Assembly (NCBI RefSeq): GCF_035762905.1
Contig: NZ_DASUCC010000109.1
Location: 62,001-126,000 of the forward strand
Origin: DASYTH01 sp035762905
GTDB lineage: Bacteria; Actinomycetota; Actinomycetes; Mycobacteriales; Pseudonocardiaceae
Length of the DNA stretch: 64,000 bases
Direction: 5' to 3'
The notes under the pieces are model-generated. The model ran no database searches and was not told the DNA's origin. It saw nothing but the letters and a program-made list of their open reading frames with translations. How positions within the stretch are numbered: position 1 is the stretch's first letter; every line of letters starts with the position of its first letter. Made by a program: the position numbers and the translations under genes. This document shows, piece after piece, positions 34,703 through 43,648 of this stretch.

Positions 34703-35791
34703 CTATCCCAGGGTCCACTGCTGGTTCGCGGCTCCGGTGCAGCCCCACAACTGGACTTTCGTGCCGTTGGCGGTTCCCGGTCCGGCGGCGTCCAGGCACA
34801 GTCCGGATTGGACTCCGGTGATCGTGCCGTTGGCGTTGACGTTCCACTGCTGGTTGGGTTGCCCGTTGCAGTCCCAGATGATCACCGGCGTGCCGTTGGT
34901 GGTGCCATGACCGGACGCGTCGAGGCATCTGGTGCCGTAGACCATCAGCTGCCGGCCGGGCGTGCGGGTCCAGGCCTGGTTGGTCTGGCGGTTGCAGTCC
35001 CACAGCTGCACCTGGGTGCCGTTGGTCGTGGTGATGCCCGTGACGTCCACGCAGCGGCCGGATTGCGCACCGGTGATCGGCCGGCCCGGGTCGCCGAGGC
35101 TGCCGGGGACCGACTGCAGGGCGGCGAACCAGGCGGCGGCCATCTTGTTGTAGCCGGTGGCGGTGGGGTGGATGCCGTCGATCAGGTCTGCGGTGGTCAC
35201 CGCGCTGTGCAGGTCGACCAGGTGCACGTGCCTGCCGGCGTTGGCCTTGCTCCGCACCATGCCCGGGATGGTGGCGTTGTAGCTGCGGACGTTGGCCTCC
35301 TGACCGGCGTTGGTCAGCGGAATGATGGTCGCGACGAACACCTCGGCGTTCGGCACGGCCGCGGTGATGCGGTCGACCAATGTGGACAGTCGGCCGGGAG
35401 CGCCGCCAAGGTTGAAGTTCTGCAGTACGTCGTTGGTGCCGATGTGCAGCAGCACGGCGTGCGGGCTGGTGGTGTGCAGCCAGCCGGCGATGTTGGCGTC
35501 GATCTGGTCGATCCGCCAGCCCGAGTGCCCCTCGTGGTCGTGGTCACCGAGGCTGGTGGGGCCGTTGACCAGCGACCCGACGAGGTCGGTCCGGAAGCCG
35601 CCTGCGGCCAGCCGCTGCCAGAGCCCGATCCGGTACCCGCCGGGAACCTGCGTCCCGTCGGTGATCGAGTCACCCAGTGGCATCACCCGGACTCCGCCGT
35701 TGGTCTCGGCGGCCGCGGAACCGCTGGGCGGTATCACACCGGCGGCCACCATCAGGATCGCCCCCAAGAACAGGCGAAGCCGTTTTCGCAT
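34703..35791 (-). CDS. Secreted SGNH/GDSL esterase with ricin-type CBM13
   Basis: A 362-residue secreted esterase. It has a signal peptide (LFLGAILMVAAGVIPPSGSA), then an SGNH hydrolase domain with block I GDSITDG, block III LLHIGTNDVL and block V DGIHPTATGY. A C-terminal beta-trefoil (residues 235-362) follows, with three QxW repeats ending NQAW, NQQW and NQQW. It probably removes acetyl or related ester groups from xylan. ATG 35791 follows GGGAG. The gene lies between GH54 arabinofuranosidase (25 bases) and ROK regulator 2 in the minus-strand operon. Confidence 0.92.
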   Translation of the reverse strand: MRKRLRLFLGAILMVAAGVIPPSGSAAAETNGGVRVMPLGDSITDGTQVPGGYRIGLWQRLAAGGFRTDLVGSLVNGPTSLGDHDHEGHSGWRIDQIDANIAGWLHTTSPHAVLLHIGTNDVLQNFNLGGAPGRLSTLVDRITAAVPNAEVFVATIIPLTNAGQEANVRSYNATIPGMVRSKANAGRHVHLVDLHSAVTTADLIDGIHPTATGYNKMAAAWFAALQSVPGSLGDPGRPITGAQSGRCVDVTGITTTNGTQVQLWDCNRQTNQAWTRTPGRQLMVYGTRCLDASGHGTTNGTPVIIWDCNGQPNQQWNVNANGTITGVQSGLCLDAAGPGTANGTKVQLWGCTGAANQQWTLG

Positions 35792-35816
35792 CGTCACTCC
35801 CGCCGGACAGGTTGAG

Positions 35817-37286
35817 TCAACTCCCGAGGGCCCATTGCTGGTTGCTCTGGCCGTTGCAGGCCCACAGCTGGACCAGCGCCCCGTTCACGGTGGATGCTCC
35901 GGACACATCCAGGCACAGGCCGGACTGCACACCGGTGATCGTGCCATTGGCGCCGAGGTTCCACCGCTGGTTCGCTTGGCCGTTGCACGACCAGATGATC
36001 ACCCTGGTGCCGTTGGTTGTGCCCTGACCGTTGGCGTCCAGGCACCGCTGATCGGATCCGCCGTAGACGGTCAGCTGGCCCGCCGCGGTGCGCGTCCAGG
36101 TCTGGTTGGTGCCGCCGTTGCAGTCCCAGATCTGCAACTGGGTACCCTGCGCCGTGGTGGAGCCGGGCACGTCCAGGCATCGGCCCGCGCCCACCGCGCG
36201 CACCGCCCCGGTCGTGCCGGAGCCGCCGCTGCCGTAGCCGGCCGCGACGATGTTGGCCTGCACCGCGTTCTCGGTCGCGTCGGATGGGAAGCCCGACACC
36301 ATGGCGCCCTCGTAGAAGGTCCCCGCGCTGAGGTTGGCGCCACCGCCGGGTCTGCAGCAGTCGCCACCGCTGCCCAGGACGATGGCACCCTGCTTGCGCA
36401 TCGGGCTGTACCCGGGCGGAAGGGAGCCGTCCCACAGCGTGAACAGGCTGCCGGATTGCGCGTTGCTGCCCTTCATGGCGAACCGCGACGTGCCGTTGTT
36501 CTTCAGCGTCGCCGTGACGAACCGGTGGGGGAACGCCCGCTGGTTCTGGTTCCAGGTCTGGCTTCCCCCGGAATAGAGCCCGAACTCGAGATCGGCCTGG
36601 ACCCACGGCCCGGTTCCGGCGCATCCGCCGAACCAGCACTGGGTGCTGAAGTTGATGGCGTCCATCGCACCCGGCCCGTCGGCGGTTCGGCCGGTCTCGC
36701 TGTTGCCGTAGTCGAAACAGCAACCGCCGTTGACATGGGTTCCGCTGCTCACCATGTACATGCCCTCGGGCGCGCTGCCGGTCGGAATGCCCGACAGGTG
36801 ACCGTCTCGCCAGTAGCTGTTGCTGGGATTGATGAACAGCGAGTACGCCTTGCTGCCCCCGACGGTCAGCGATTCGGAGGTCGCGTTCGCCGGGCGGCTC
36901 TGGCTCGAGCCCGGCACCACGCTCGATCCCTGGTACCACAGGTCGTTCCCGTGGCCGGACTGGTCGAAGACCACGGTGATCACGCAGGAGGTGCCGGCAC
37001 AGAACGAATCCTGGGCCGCCGCGTTGGCCACGCCGCCCGCGGTCAGCACGCCGATGTCCCGGGTCGCGGTGTCCGACGAGCGCCGCACCTGGTACAGATT
37101 CCCGTTGTAGGAGCCGAAGAGCGCACGCACCGTGCTGTGTGCGGCAACGCAGGGCGTGCCGCCGGACGCGTAGATGTCGCAGGGCCCGGTGCCGGCCGCC
37201 GACGCCGGCGACCACGTCACCGCGGTCGCGGCGACCGCGGCTCCTGCCACGGCGGTCGCCGCGAGCCAGCGGAGCCGTGTTCGCAT
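35817..37286 (-). CDS. abfB: Alpha-L-arabinofuranosidase, GH54-type, with ricin-type CBM13
   Basis: A 489-residue secreted enzyme. A signal peptide ends near SPASAAG. The catalytic domain begins GPCDIYASGGTPCVAAHSTV, the classic start of GH54 AbfB, with disulfide-forming Cys residues and the segments FDQSGHGNDLW, CCFDYGNSET (nucleophile Glu region) and QADLEFGLYSGG (acid Asp region). Unlike fungal AbfB, the C-terminal module is a ricin-like trefoil with NQTW, NQRW and NQQW repeats instead of CBM42. It should release arabinose side chains from arabinoxylan. The ATG follows GGGAGG, 19 bases after the fucosidase stop. Confidence 0.92.
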   Translation of the reverse strand: MRTRLRWLAATAVAGAAVAATAVTWSPASAAGTGPCDIYASGGTPCVAAHSTVRALFGSYNGNLYQVRRSSDTATRDIGVLTAGGVANAAAQDSFCAGTSCVITVVFDQSGHGNDLWYQGSSVVPGSSQSRPANATSESLTVGGSKAYSLFINPSNSYWRDGHLSGIPTGSAPEGMYMVSSGTHVNGGCCFDYGNSETGRTADGPGAMDAINFSTQCWFGGCAGTGPWVQADLEFGLYSGGSQTWNQNQRAFPHRFVTATLKNNGTSRFAMKGSNAQSGSLFTLWDGSLPPGYSPMRKQGAIVLGSGGDCCRPGGGANLSAGTFYEGAMVSGFPSDATENAVQANIVAAGYGSGGSGTTGAVRAVGAGRCLDVPGSTTAQGTQLQIWDCNGGTNQTWTRTAAGQLTVYGGSDQRCLDANGQGTTNGTRVIIWSCNGQANQRWNLGANGTITGVQSGLCLDVSGASTVNGALVQLWACNGQSNQQWALGS

Positions 37287-37305
37287 TGTTCCTCCCTTGG
37301 TCAGG

Positions 37306-39282
37306 TCAGACGGCGGTGATCGTGTAGTGGTTGTTGGGGCTGCTGTTGGGTGCCCACATGATCGTGTCGGAGCCGACGGCGGTGTTGCCGGCGTTGTCCA
37401 GTGCGGTCCCGGTGCCGCGGTTGATGATCTGAAAGTGGCCGCCGCCGCTGTCGGCCAGGCGCCACTGCTGGTTGTTGCCACCGTTCCAGGGAGCCTGAAG
37501 GCAGGTGGCGCCGTTCGTGGCGTTGCCCCAGCTGTCGGCGACCATTCCGTTGGTGCGGTTGACGATGCGGTACCAGCCGTCGCCCAGCGGCACCAGCTGC
37601 CACTGCAGGTTGGTGCTGCCGTCCCAGCTCCACTGCTTGAGCCGGGAACCCGAAGCGACGTTGCCGCCGCTGTCCAGCACCAACCCCGTGGCGTCGTTGG
37701 CGATCCGCGTCCAGCCGGTGGGAATCGGCGCGGACCCGAGCGTGGGGATCTGTCCGGAGAAGACCAGCTTCACCACGTACGCGTCGGCGGTGAACGGCGG
37801 ATTGGCCGACGGCATCGTGATGCGCAGGCCGCCGCCATCCTGGGTGCGGTTGGGCAGGTTGGTGAACTGCCCGGCATTGGGACCGAGCAGCTGCACCGCG
37901 TTCAGGTTGCCAAGGTTGATCCGGTTCGAGCCGAGCGTGGTGAGGTTCACCGTGCTGCCCGGCCAGCCCAACACGGTTGCGTAGAGCACGGTGTTGTCCT
38001 TGGTGCGGGTGAACCGGATGTCCCGCGGCGTGCCCTCCCGCGGATTCTGGAAGGTGCCGCCGCCCATCTGCGTCGGGCCTTCCCCGAAGCTCGCCCAGGC
38101 GCGAGTGGCATAGATGGACTCGCCGAAGCGCCTGAGATAGTCGCCCATCCCGAGCAGGATCCGGCGCTGCGCGTCCGGGATGGTGCCGTCGGCCATCGGG
38201 GCGATGTTGAGCAGCATGTTGCCGTTCTTGCTGACCCGGTCGATCAGCGCGTGCAGGATCGCCTTGGTCGAGAACACGCCCATGCCGGTGGTGAAGCCCC
38301 AGGTGCTGGGGGAGACGCTGTCGTCGGTCAGCCAGTAGGGCGTCTGGATGCCGGCCGGGCCGCCGCGCTCGAAGTCGAAGACCTCGCCGCGGTTGTTGAA
38401 TCCGTCCTTGTAGGTGGCCACGAAGTCCTTGTTCAGGGCTACTGCCCGGTTGTAGTAGTAGGCCAGGAAGTTCAGCCGCTGCGACTCGTCGACCGCGGTG
38501 AGGTCGAAGTCCTGCCAGAGGATGTCCGGCTGGTAGCCATCGATGACCTCTCTGAGCTTGGTGAACCACAGTTGGTTCGCCGCGGCTCGGTCCAGCTGGC
38601 CGTACAGCTTGCGCAGGCTGGGATCCGACTGCGCCGGCACGCGGTCGTAGTAGCCGTTGAAGTTGAACGCGTGGTGCAGTGCCGCCAGCAGTTTGAGCCC
38701 CTTGGCGCGGATCGCGTCGGCGTGCAGGCGCAGCAGGTCGAGCCGAGGCCCCCTGGCCACCGAGTTCCACTCGCTGGCAGCGCTGTTCCACATCGAGAAT
38801 CCGTCGTGGTGCTCGGCCACCGGTCCGGCGAACTTCGCACCCGCGTCGAAGAACAGCTGCGCCCACTCGGTCGGGTCCCAGTTCCCCCCGGCCGACCTCA
38901 GCCTCGGCGCGAACTGCACGAAGTTCCCGGCCCGGTCCCGGGCGCCGTTGATGAAATTGTGGTACGGGAACACCGACGGATCGCCGAAGACACTTCGGTG
39001 GTGGTTGTTCTCGGCGGAGCCGCTGATCCACATGTTGCGCGGGTACCACTCGTTGCCGAACGCCGGGACGCTGAACACGCCCCAGTGGAAGTAGATGCCG
39101 AACTTGGCGTCCTGGAACCATTCCGCTGCCGGGGGGTGCTGGTCGACCGACGCCCAGGTTGGCACATAGCTACTCGGACCGGCGGTGGCCCCGGCGATGC
39201 CGTCGCGCAACAAACCGGCTGCCGCCGCGCCGGTAACACCGGTCACCGCCAACATCGTGCGGCGAGTGAACTGGGCAGACAT
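37306..39282 (-). CDS. Alpha-L-fucosidase, GH29, with C-terminal ricin-like module
   Basis: A 658-residue secreted enzyme. A twin-arginine-type signal (FTRRTMLAVTGVTGAAAAG) leads into a GH29 domain with KFGIYFHWGVFSVPAFGNEWYPR, AEHHDGFSMWNS (conserved His pair) and DILWQDFDLTAVDE, which contains the likely nucleophile Asp. NGNMLLNIAPMADG follows and then a beta domain. Residues 525-658 form a trefoil with NLQW, NQQW and NNHY motifs. It should cleave terminal alpha-L-fucose or related galactosides from plant glycans. The ATG at 39282 has GAGGAGG. It is third in the operon. Confidence 0.93.
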   Translation of the reverse strand: MSAQFTRRTMLAVTGVTGAAAAGLLRDGIAGATAGPSSYVPTWASVDQHPPAAEWFQDAKFGIYFHWGVFSVPAFGNEWYPRNMWISGSAENNHHRSVFGDPSVFPYHNFINGARDRAGNFVQFAPRLRSAGGNWDPTEWAQLFFDAGAKFAGPVAEHHDGFSMWNSAASEWNSVARGPRLDLLRLHADAIRAKGLKLLAALHHAFNFNGYYDRVPAQSDPSLRKLYGQLDRAAANQLWFTKLREVIDGYQPDILWQDFDLTAVDESQRLNFLAYYYNRAVALNKDFVATYKDGFNNRGEVFDFERGGPAGIQTPYWLTDDSVSPSTWGFTTGMGVFSTKAILHALIDRVSKNGNMLLNIAPMADGTIPDAQRRILLGMGDYLRRFGESIYATRAWASFGEGPTQMGGGTFQNPREGTPRDIRFTRTKDNTVLYATVLGWPGSTVNLTTLGSNRINLGNLNAVQLLGPNAGQFTNLPNRTQDGGGLRITMPSANPPFTADAYVVKLVFSGQIPTLGSAPIPTGWTRIANDATGLVLDSGGNVASGSRLKQWSWDGSTNLQWQLVPLGDGWYRIVNRTNGMVADSWGNATNGATCLQAPWNGGNNQQWRLADSGGGHFQIINRGTGTALDNAGNTAVGSDTIMWAPNSSPNNHYTITAV

Positions 39283-39326
39283 GTGCGATGACCTCCTCAT
39301 TGGGCGGGGTGCCGCCCGGACCGATG

Positions 39327-40703
39327 TCACAGGGCGTTGAACCGCCACCAGGTCACGTTGAACAGGAAGCCGCTGCCGCCGGTGAACCTGAAGTACACGT
39401 CGTGCGTTCCGGTCGCACCGGATACCGAACAGGAGACGTCTCGCCAGGACTGCCAGCCACCGGTACCCGGGACAGTGCAGGCGCCCACCAGCGTGCCGCC
39501 CAGGCTGTCCAGATGAAGCTCGATCCGGCCACCACCGGTCGCCGAGGCCACCCTGGCGCTGAACGACGTCGCGCCGGCACCGAAGGCGACACCCTTGACC
39601 TTGATCCAGTCGCCGTTCTCGATCCAACCGACGTTCATCCCGCCCTCGCTGGAACGCTCCGTCTCGACACCGGACTCCGAGGCGATCGTTTCGGCCTCCT
39701 GCTGGACGTAAGGATTCAGCGTGCCCACCTGGGGCGCCCCGGCCGCGGTCATGGTGATGGTCGGGAACGTGCCGTCGGCGTTGTAGGTGAACCGCTCCAC
39801 GGCGACCGAGCGGGTGAAGCCGCCGCCGCCCGGCAGCGCGCCGTTGTGATAGAAGAAGTACGAGCTCCCGTTGAAATCGATGACGCCAGGATGGTTGGTG
39901 AAGCTGCTGCCCTGGGTGGGCATGATCGTCCCCCGGAACGTCCACGGCCCGGTCGGACTGGTACCCGTCGAGTAGGCGATGAACTCAGAGCAGCACCTCG
40001 CCGCGAACACCAGGTAGTACAAGCCATTGCGCTTGTACACCCAGGGCCCCTCCTCGAAGAGGGTCGGCCGGCTCGGATTTCCGGTACGGGTGCCGAACCC
40101 CGCGGTGGTGAGCGGGATCTGGGTCGGACCACCGGAGAAAGAAATCATGTCGGTGTTCAGCCGCACGAACCACAGGCGCGGATTCCCCCAGTACAGGTAG
40201 GCCTGCCCGTTGTCGTCGATGAAGACCGTCGGGTCGATCTCCCCGTTTCCGACCAGCGGATGCCCCAGTGCGTCCCGGAACGGACCCGTGGGGCTGCTCG
40301 ACACGGCGACCCCGATGGCCATCGCGCCGGTCGATCGACTCCTCATGGGCACGTACCAGTAGAAGTTCCCGTTTCGTGCGACGACCTGGCCGGCCCATGC
40401 ATTGGCATCCGCCCAACTGAAGCTGGCCAGGTTCAACGGCGATCCGTGATCGGTCCAGTTCACCATGTCCGCTGAGGACCAGACCCGCCATTCCCGCATG
40501 GTGAAGTTCGTCGAGCCGTCTTCGTCGTGCCCGGTGTAGAGGTACACCCGGCCGTTGTGCACCAGCGGAGCCGGGTCGGCGGTGTAAATGGTCTGAATGA
40601 TTGGATTGTCTGCGTTGGCCGTAGCGACGGGGAGCATCGCCACGGCACAGAGGACGCCCGCAATCCAGGCGACTCCACGCCTCGTTCGCATGGTGACATT
40701 CAC
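39327..40703 (-). CDS. GH43 arabinoxylan hydrolase with CBM6
   Basis: A 458-residue secreted enzyme with a signal peptide ending near TANA. The five-bladed propeller starts TADPAPLVHNGRVYLYTGHDE (general base Asp). It continues with GEIDPTVFIDDNGQAYLYWG (pKa-modulating Asp) and LFEEGPWVYKRNGLYYLVFA (general acid Glu), the usual GH43 triad. Residues 325-458 are a CBM6 (EAETIASESGVETE, VGWIENGDWIKVKGV). This architecture matches arabinoxylan arabinofuranohydrolases and beta-xylosidases. GTG 40703 is preferred because AGGGG lies seven bases upstream; ATG 40691 is the alternative. Second gene of the operon. Confidence 0.93.
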   Translation of the reverse strand: MNVTMRTRRGVAWIAGVLCAVAMLPVATANADNPIIQTIYTADPAPLVHNGRVYLYTGHDEDGSTNFTMREWRVWSSADMVNWTDHGSPLNLASFSWADANAWAGQVVARNGNFYWYVPMRSRSTGAMAIGVAVSSSPTGPFRDALGHPLVGNGEIDPTVFIDDNGQAYLYWGNPRLWFVRLNTDMISFSGGPTQIPLTTAGFGTRTGNPSRPTLFEEGPWVYKRNGLYYLVFAARCCSEFIAYSTGTSPTGPWTFRGTIMPTQGSSFTNHPGVIDFNGSSYFFYHNGALPGGGGFTRSVAVERFTYNADGTFPTITMTAAGAPQVGTLNPYVQQEAETIASESGVETERSSEGGMNVGWIENGDWIKVKGVAFGAGATSFSARVASATGGGRIELHLDSLGGTLVGACTVPGTGGWQSWRDVSCSVSGATGTHDVYFRFTGGSGFLFNVTWWRFNAL

Positions 40704-40738
40704 AATTGCCCCTAAGGTGGTAACTGATCGCTGCGCGT

Positions 40739-42157
40739 TCAACCGATGAGGTCGAACTCCTCCCACTGGCCGATCGTGGTGCGGTTGGCGATCAGTGGGC
40801 TGGCCCCGCCGTTGTCGGCGGTGACGAGGTTGTTGTTGGCGTGCGACCGGAAGCTCACGCTGCCGTTGGCATTGCGGATGAGATCGAACTCCTCCCACGG
40901 ACCGATCGCGGTGCGGTTGGCGATGAGCGCACTCGCGCCGGCGTTCTCGGCGGTGACGAGGTTGTTGTTGGCGTGCGACCGGAAGCTGACACTGCCGTCG
41001 GCATTGGTGATCAGGTCGAACTGCTCCCACGCCCCGATGGAAGTCCGGTTGGCGATCAACGCACCGGCTCCGGCGTTCGCCGCGCTGACAAGGTTGTTGT
41101 TGGCATGCGCCCGCAGGCTGACCACCCGCGTGGCCGGTGGCGGGGTGGCGGTGGCGTTCAGCACGGCCAGAATCGCATCGTAGGCGGGCTTCCTGTTACC
41201 GCCACGGTCGAACGGCAGCGGGTTCTCACCTGAGCGCCAGGAGTCGTTGTCCCGGATGCCCCACGCGGTGATCCCGGAACACCGCGCAACGCGCACGCAC
41301 GCCTGGACGGTGTTGGTGTATGCGGCCGCCGGCGCCTGCGCGATATCGAGCTCGGTGATCTGGACGTCCACACCGAGAGCGGCGAAGTTGGACAGTGTCG
41401 TCTGGAAGGTGCTCGGCGGACCACCGCTTCCGAAGTGCGCCTGGAACCCGACGCAATCGATCGGCACGCCCCGGGATCGGAAGTCCTGGACCAATCGGAA
41501 GACACCCTGCGTCTTGGCCGCGGTCCAGTCTTCGATGCTGTAGTCGTTGTAACAGAGCCTGGCGGCCGGATCGACGGTGCGGGCGGTGCGGAACGCCTCC
41601 TCGAGGAACCCGGTGCCCAGCACGTTGCGGAACACCGAGCTGCGCAGCTGGCCACTGCCTCCGTCGGCGAACGCCTCGTTGACCACGTCCCAGGCGTAGA
41701 TCTGACCTCGGTAGCGGCTCATCAGCGTGGTGATGTGATTGTTCATCACGCCGCGCAGCGTGTTCGCGTCCCCGATCGCACTCACCCAGCTGGGCAGCTG
41801 CGAGTGCCAGACCAAGGTGTGGCCACGCAGCCGCTGCCCGCGACCGCGCGCGCGGTTGACGATCTGGTCGGCCGGGCCGAAGCTGAAGCTGTTGCGGGAC
41901 CGCTCGGTGGCGTCCCACTTCATCTCGTTCTCGGGAGTCACCATGTTGAACTCTCGGTCGAGAATGGTTGTGTACTGCGCATCACCCAGCCTGCCGGCGG
42001 CCACCGCGGCACCGAAGTACCGCCCGGACTGGGCCGCCGCCGCACCCAGAGTGGTGGCAGCCTCGGCCACGTTCGGCATCAGCGTCACGGCACCGGCTAC
42101 CGCGAGCGAGACGACCGCCGCTCGCATCCAACGCATGGGACGAGTCGAATCTGGCAT
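40739..42157 (-). CDS. Endo-1,4-beta-xylanase, GH10, with fascin-like repeats
   Basis: A 472-residue secreted xylanase. A signal peptide ends VAEAA. The GH10 barrel has REFNMVTPENEMKWDATE, LRGHTLVWHSQLPSWV, YAWDVVNEAF (acid/base Glu), QAHFGSGG and VQITELDIA (nucleophile Glu). After a Pro-rich linker, residues 345-472 hold three 44-residue fascin/actin-binding-like repeats (RAHANNNLVSAANAGAGALIA and close copies), probably carbohydrate-binding. The ATG has GAGGAAGGG. It is the first gene of the six-gene operon, with a CebR-type box 130 bases upstream. Confidence 0.95.
   Translation of the reverse strand: MPDSTRPMRWMRAAVVSLAVAGAVTLMPNVAEAATTLGAAAAQSGRYFGAAVAAGRLGDAQYTTILDREFNMVTPENEMKWDATERSRNSFSFGPADQIVNRARGRGQRLRGHTLVWHSQLPSWVSAIGDANTLRGVMNNHITTLMSRYRGQIYAWDVVNEAFADGGSGQLRSSVFRNVLGTGFLEEAFRTARTVDPAARLCYNDYSIEDWTAAKTQGVFRLVQDFRSRGVPIDCVGFQAHFGSGGPPSTFQTTLSNFAALGVDVQITELDIAQAPAAAYTNTVQACVRVARCSGITAWGIRDNDSWRSGENPLPFDRGGNRKPAYDAILAVLNATATPPPATRVVSLRAHANNNLVSAANAGAGALIANRTSIGAWEQFDLITNADGSVSFRSHANNNLVTAENAGASALIANRTAIGPWEEFDLIRNANGSVSFRSHANNNLVTADNGGASPLIANRTTIGQWEEFDLIG
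40745..41130. repeat. Three 132-bp tandem repeats inside the xylanase gene
   Basis: Units start at 40745, 40877 and 41009 and code the three fascin-like repeats of the xylanase. The first two are very similar at the DNA level and the third is more diverged, which suggests recent internal duplication. Confidence 0.85.
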
Positions 42158-42286
42158 CGTTGCCCTTCCTCGCCGGGAATGGCCCGTGGCACCGGCGGTC
42201 CAAGTGGTCCTTAATGGACGGTCTGGACACCTCGAACCGGCTGTCTGGCACGGTGACCCGCCCAACCCCGAAGCCATCCCTCTCTC

Positions 42287-42300
42287 TGGGAGCGCTCCCA
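42287..42300. promoter_or_regulatory. CebR-type operator box
   Basis: TGGGAGCGCTCCCA is a perfect 14-base palindrome and identical to the known binding site of CebR, the LacI-family cello-oligosaccharide repressor of Streptomyces. It lies 130 bases upstream of the xylanase ATG and should put the whole operon under control of a CebR-like protein encoded elsewhere. Confidence 0.85.
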
Positions 42301-42671
42301 GTATGTTCGAAATACCGAACGCTGTTTGATTACTCGGACGTGTGGGTCATCACGGTAACCACACGAGTCGTCACGGGTCAACAGTCGGGAACGAAGACTG
42401 GGCGGTACTTGCCACCGAAAACGTTTTCGATAGGCTTGGCGCGAAACAGTTTTCGGTATCCATGGTCAATCGCGACCGCACTGATCGCGGGCCGTTTTCT
42501 CATCGGCTACCTGACCTCGCCTGCGACGAGTGGTGCGCATCCGTTGACAGCGCGCCGATGAAATCGGGCAGACGGATGTTTTTGGCCGCATTCAACCGCC
42601 GGCACACACCAACGCGCCGTTGCATTCTGTTCGCTGTGGAGCCCTTCGGCCGTACTTCGGCGGCATCCTCC
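42301..42671. other. Intergenic region with palindromic operator-like sites
   Basis: No gene is supported here. It contains GTTCGAAATACCGAAC (42305-42320), the perfect palindrome CGAAAACGTTTTCG (42416-42429) and a near copy CGAAACAGTTTTCG (42442-42455), centred 26 bases apart. Sites of this form are bound by LacI-family regulators. They lie upstream of the xylanase operon and downstream of the GntR gene, so the xylanase operon is the only obvious target. Confidence 0.5.
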
Positions 42672-43484
42672 TCAGGTCGCTGTACCTGTTACGTGTGCTG
42701 GTGTTCTCGTCGGGTGCAACCGGCTCTTCGGCGCCGTCAGGTCCGGTCGCGGGAACGCATCGGTCTCCTCGTCGGGGTGGGCAGGAACGTCGGCGGTGGT
42801 GAGACTCGCGCCGTGCACCCGGCGCAGCCATCGTTCGGTCGTGCTGATGTGCATAAGGGTCGCGGCTTGAGCGAGGTTCGCGTCGCCGTCGGCGAGTGCG
42901 GCGTAGATCGCCTCGTGTTCGGCGAGAGTCCGGTCGGCGGCGTTGGCCTCGACCATCCCGCGCCATACCCGCACGCGCAGCGTGCTGCTGGAGATGCCAT
43001 CGACGATCGTAGTCAGCGTCTCGTTGCCGGTCGCCGCGACGACCGCGCGGTGGAACGCGGCATCGTGCTTGTTGAGCAGCTCGACGTCCTCGCTCGCCCC
43101 ACGCATGGCGTCGAGATGACCGCGGATCTCGGCGAGGTGGTCGGGTGTCATGCGCGTGGCGGCAAGCCCGGTGGCGACCGGCTCGAACAGCCGGCGCGCC
43201 TCGGTGAGCTCGAGCAACGTGTTGCCCTGCATGAGTTCCACCGCCAGCCCGAGCCCTTCGAGCAGCACGGCCGGGGCGAGGCTGGTGACGTACGTGCCGT
43301 CGCCGCGGCGCACATCGAGGACCCGGGCGACGGCCAGGGCCTTCACCGCCTCGCGCATCGGGCTGCGGGAGATCCCCAACTCGGCGGCGAGTTGCTGCTC
43401 GGGTGGCAGTTTCGCCCCGGGTAGCAGCTTCCCCGACTGGATCAGCGCCCGGATGCGAGCGATCGCCTCGTCGGTCAACGACAC
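42672..43484 (-). CDS. FadR/GntR family transcriptional regulator
   Basis: A 270-residue regulator. The N-terminal GntR winged helix (GKLLPGAKLPPEQQLAAEL, GISRSPMREAVKALAVARVL, VRRGDGTYV) is followed by an all-helical FCD domain with the metal/ligand-binding His and Asp residues (NKHDAAFHRAVVAATGN, EHEAIYAAL). FadR-subfamily members sense sugar acids or other carboxylates. The GTG start at 43484 is preceded by AT-rich sites resembling each other (AATATGATGTC, GATCATATGTT) that may be its operators. No target gene is adjacent; the upstream neighbour is the disrupted DUF429 gene. Confidence 0.9.
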   Translation of the reverse strand: MSLTDEAIARIRALIQSGKLLPGAKLPPEQQLAAELGISRSPMREAVKALAVARVLDVRRGDGTYVTSLAPAVLLEGLGLAVELMQGNTLLELTEARRLFEPVATGLAATRMTPDHLAEIRGHLDAMRGASEDVELLNKHDAAFHRAVVAATGNETLTTIVDGISSSTLRVRVWRGMVEANAADRTLAEHEAIYAALADGDANLAQAATLMHISTTERWLRRVHGASLTTADVPAHPDEETDAFPRPDLTAPKSRLHPTRTPAHVTGTAT

Positions 43485-43648
43485 GGACTGATCGTACGCC
43501 AGAAATATGATGTCTAGGGTCGCTCAGCGTAGTGAGATCATATGTTTGTGAACCTTTGTATGCCAACATCCTGACAAATCGGACGTCAGATCCCCTAGGT
43601 ATGCCGTCTCTGGATCTTTGAGCATATGTCCCCTCATGCAAACATAAG

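Noticed and set aside
39327..41030. Extended 567-codon form of the GH43 frame
   Set aside because: The upstream part is antisense-like read-through over the xylanase gene; a signal peptide and ribosome site mark the true start at 40703 or 40691.
40745..41130. Tandem 132-bp units considered as a CRISPR-like or regulatory array
   Set aside because: The units are contiguous, in frame and code the fascin-like repeats of the xylanase; no spacers exist. No CRISPR array was seen anywhere in the window.
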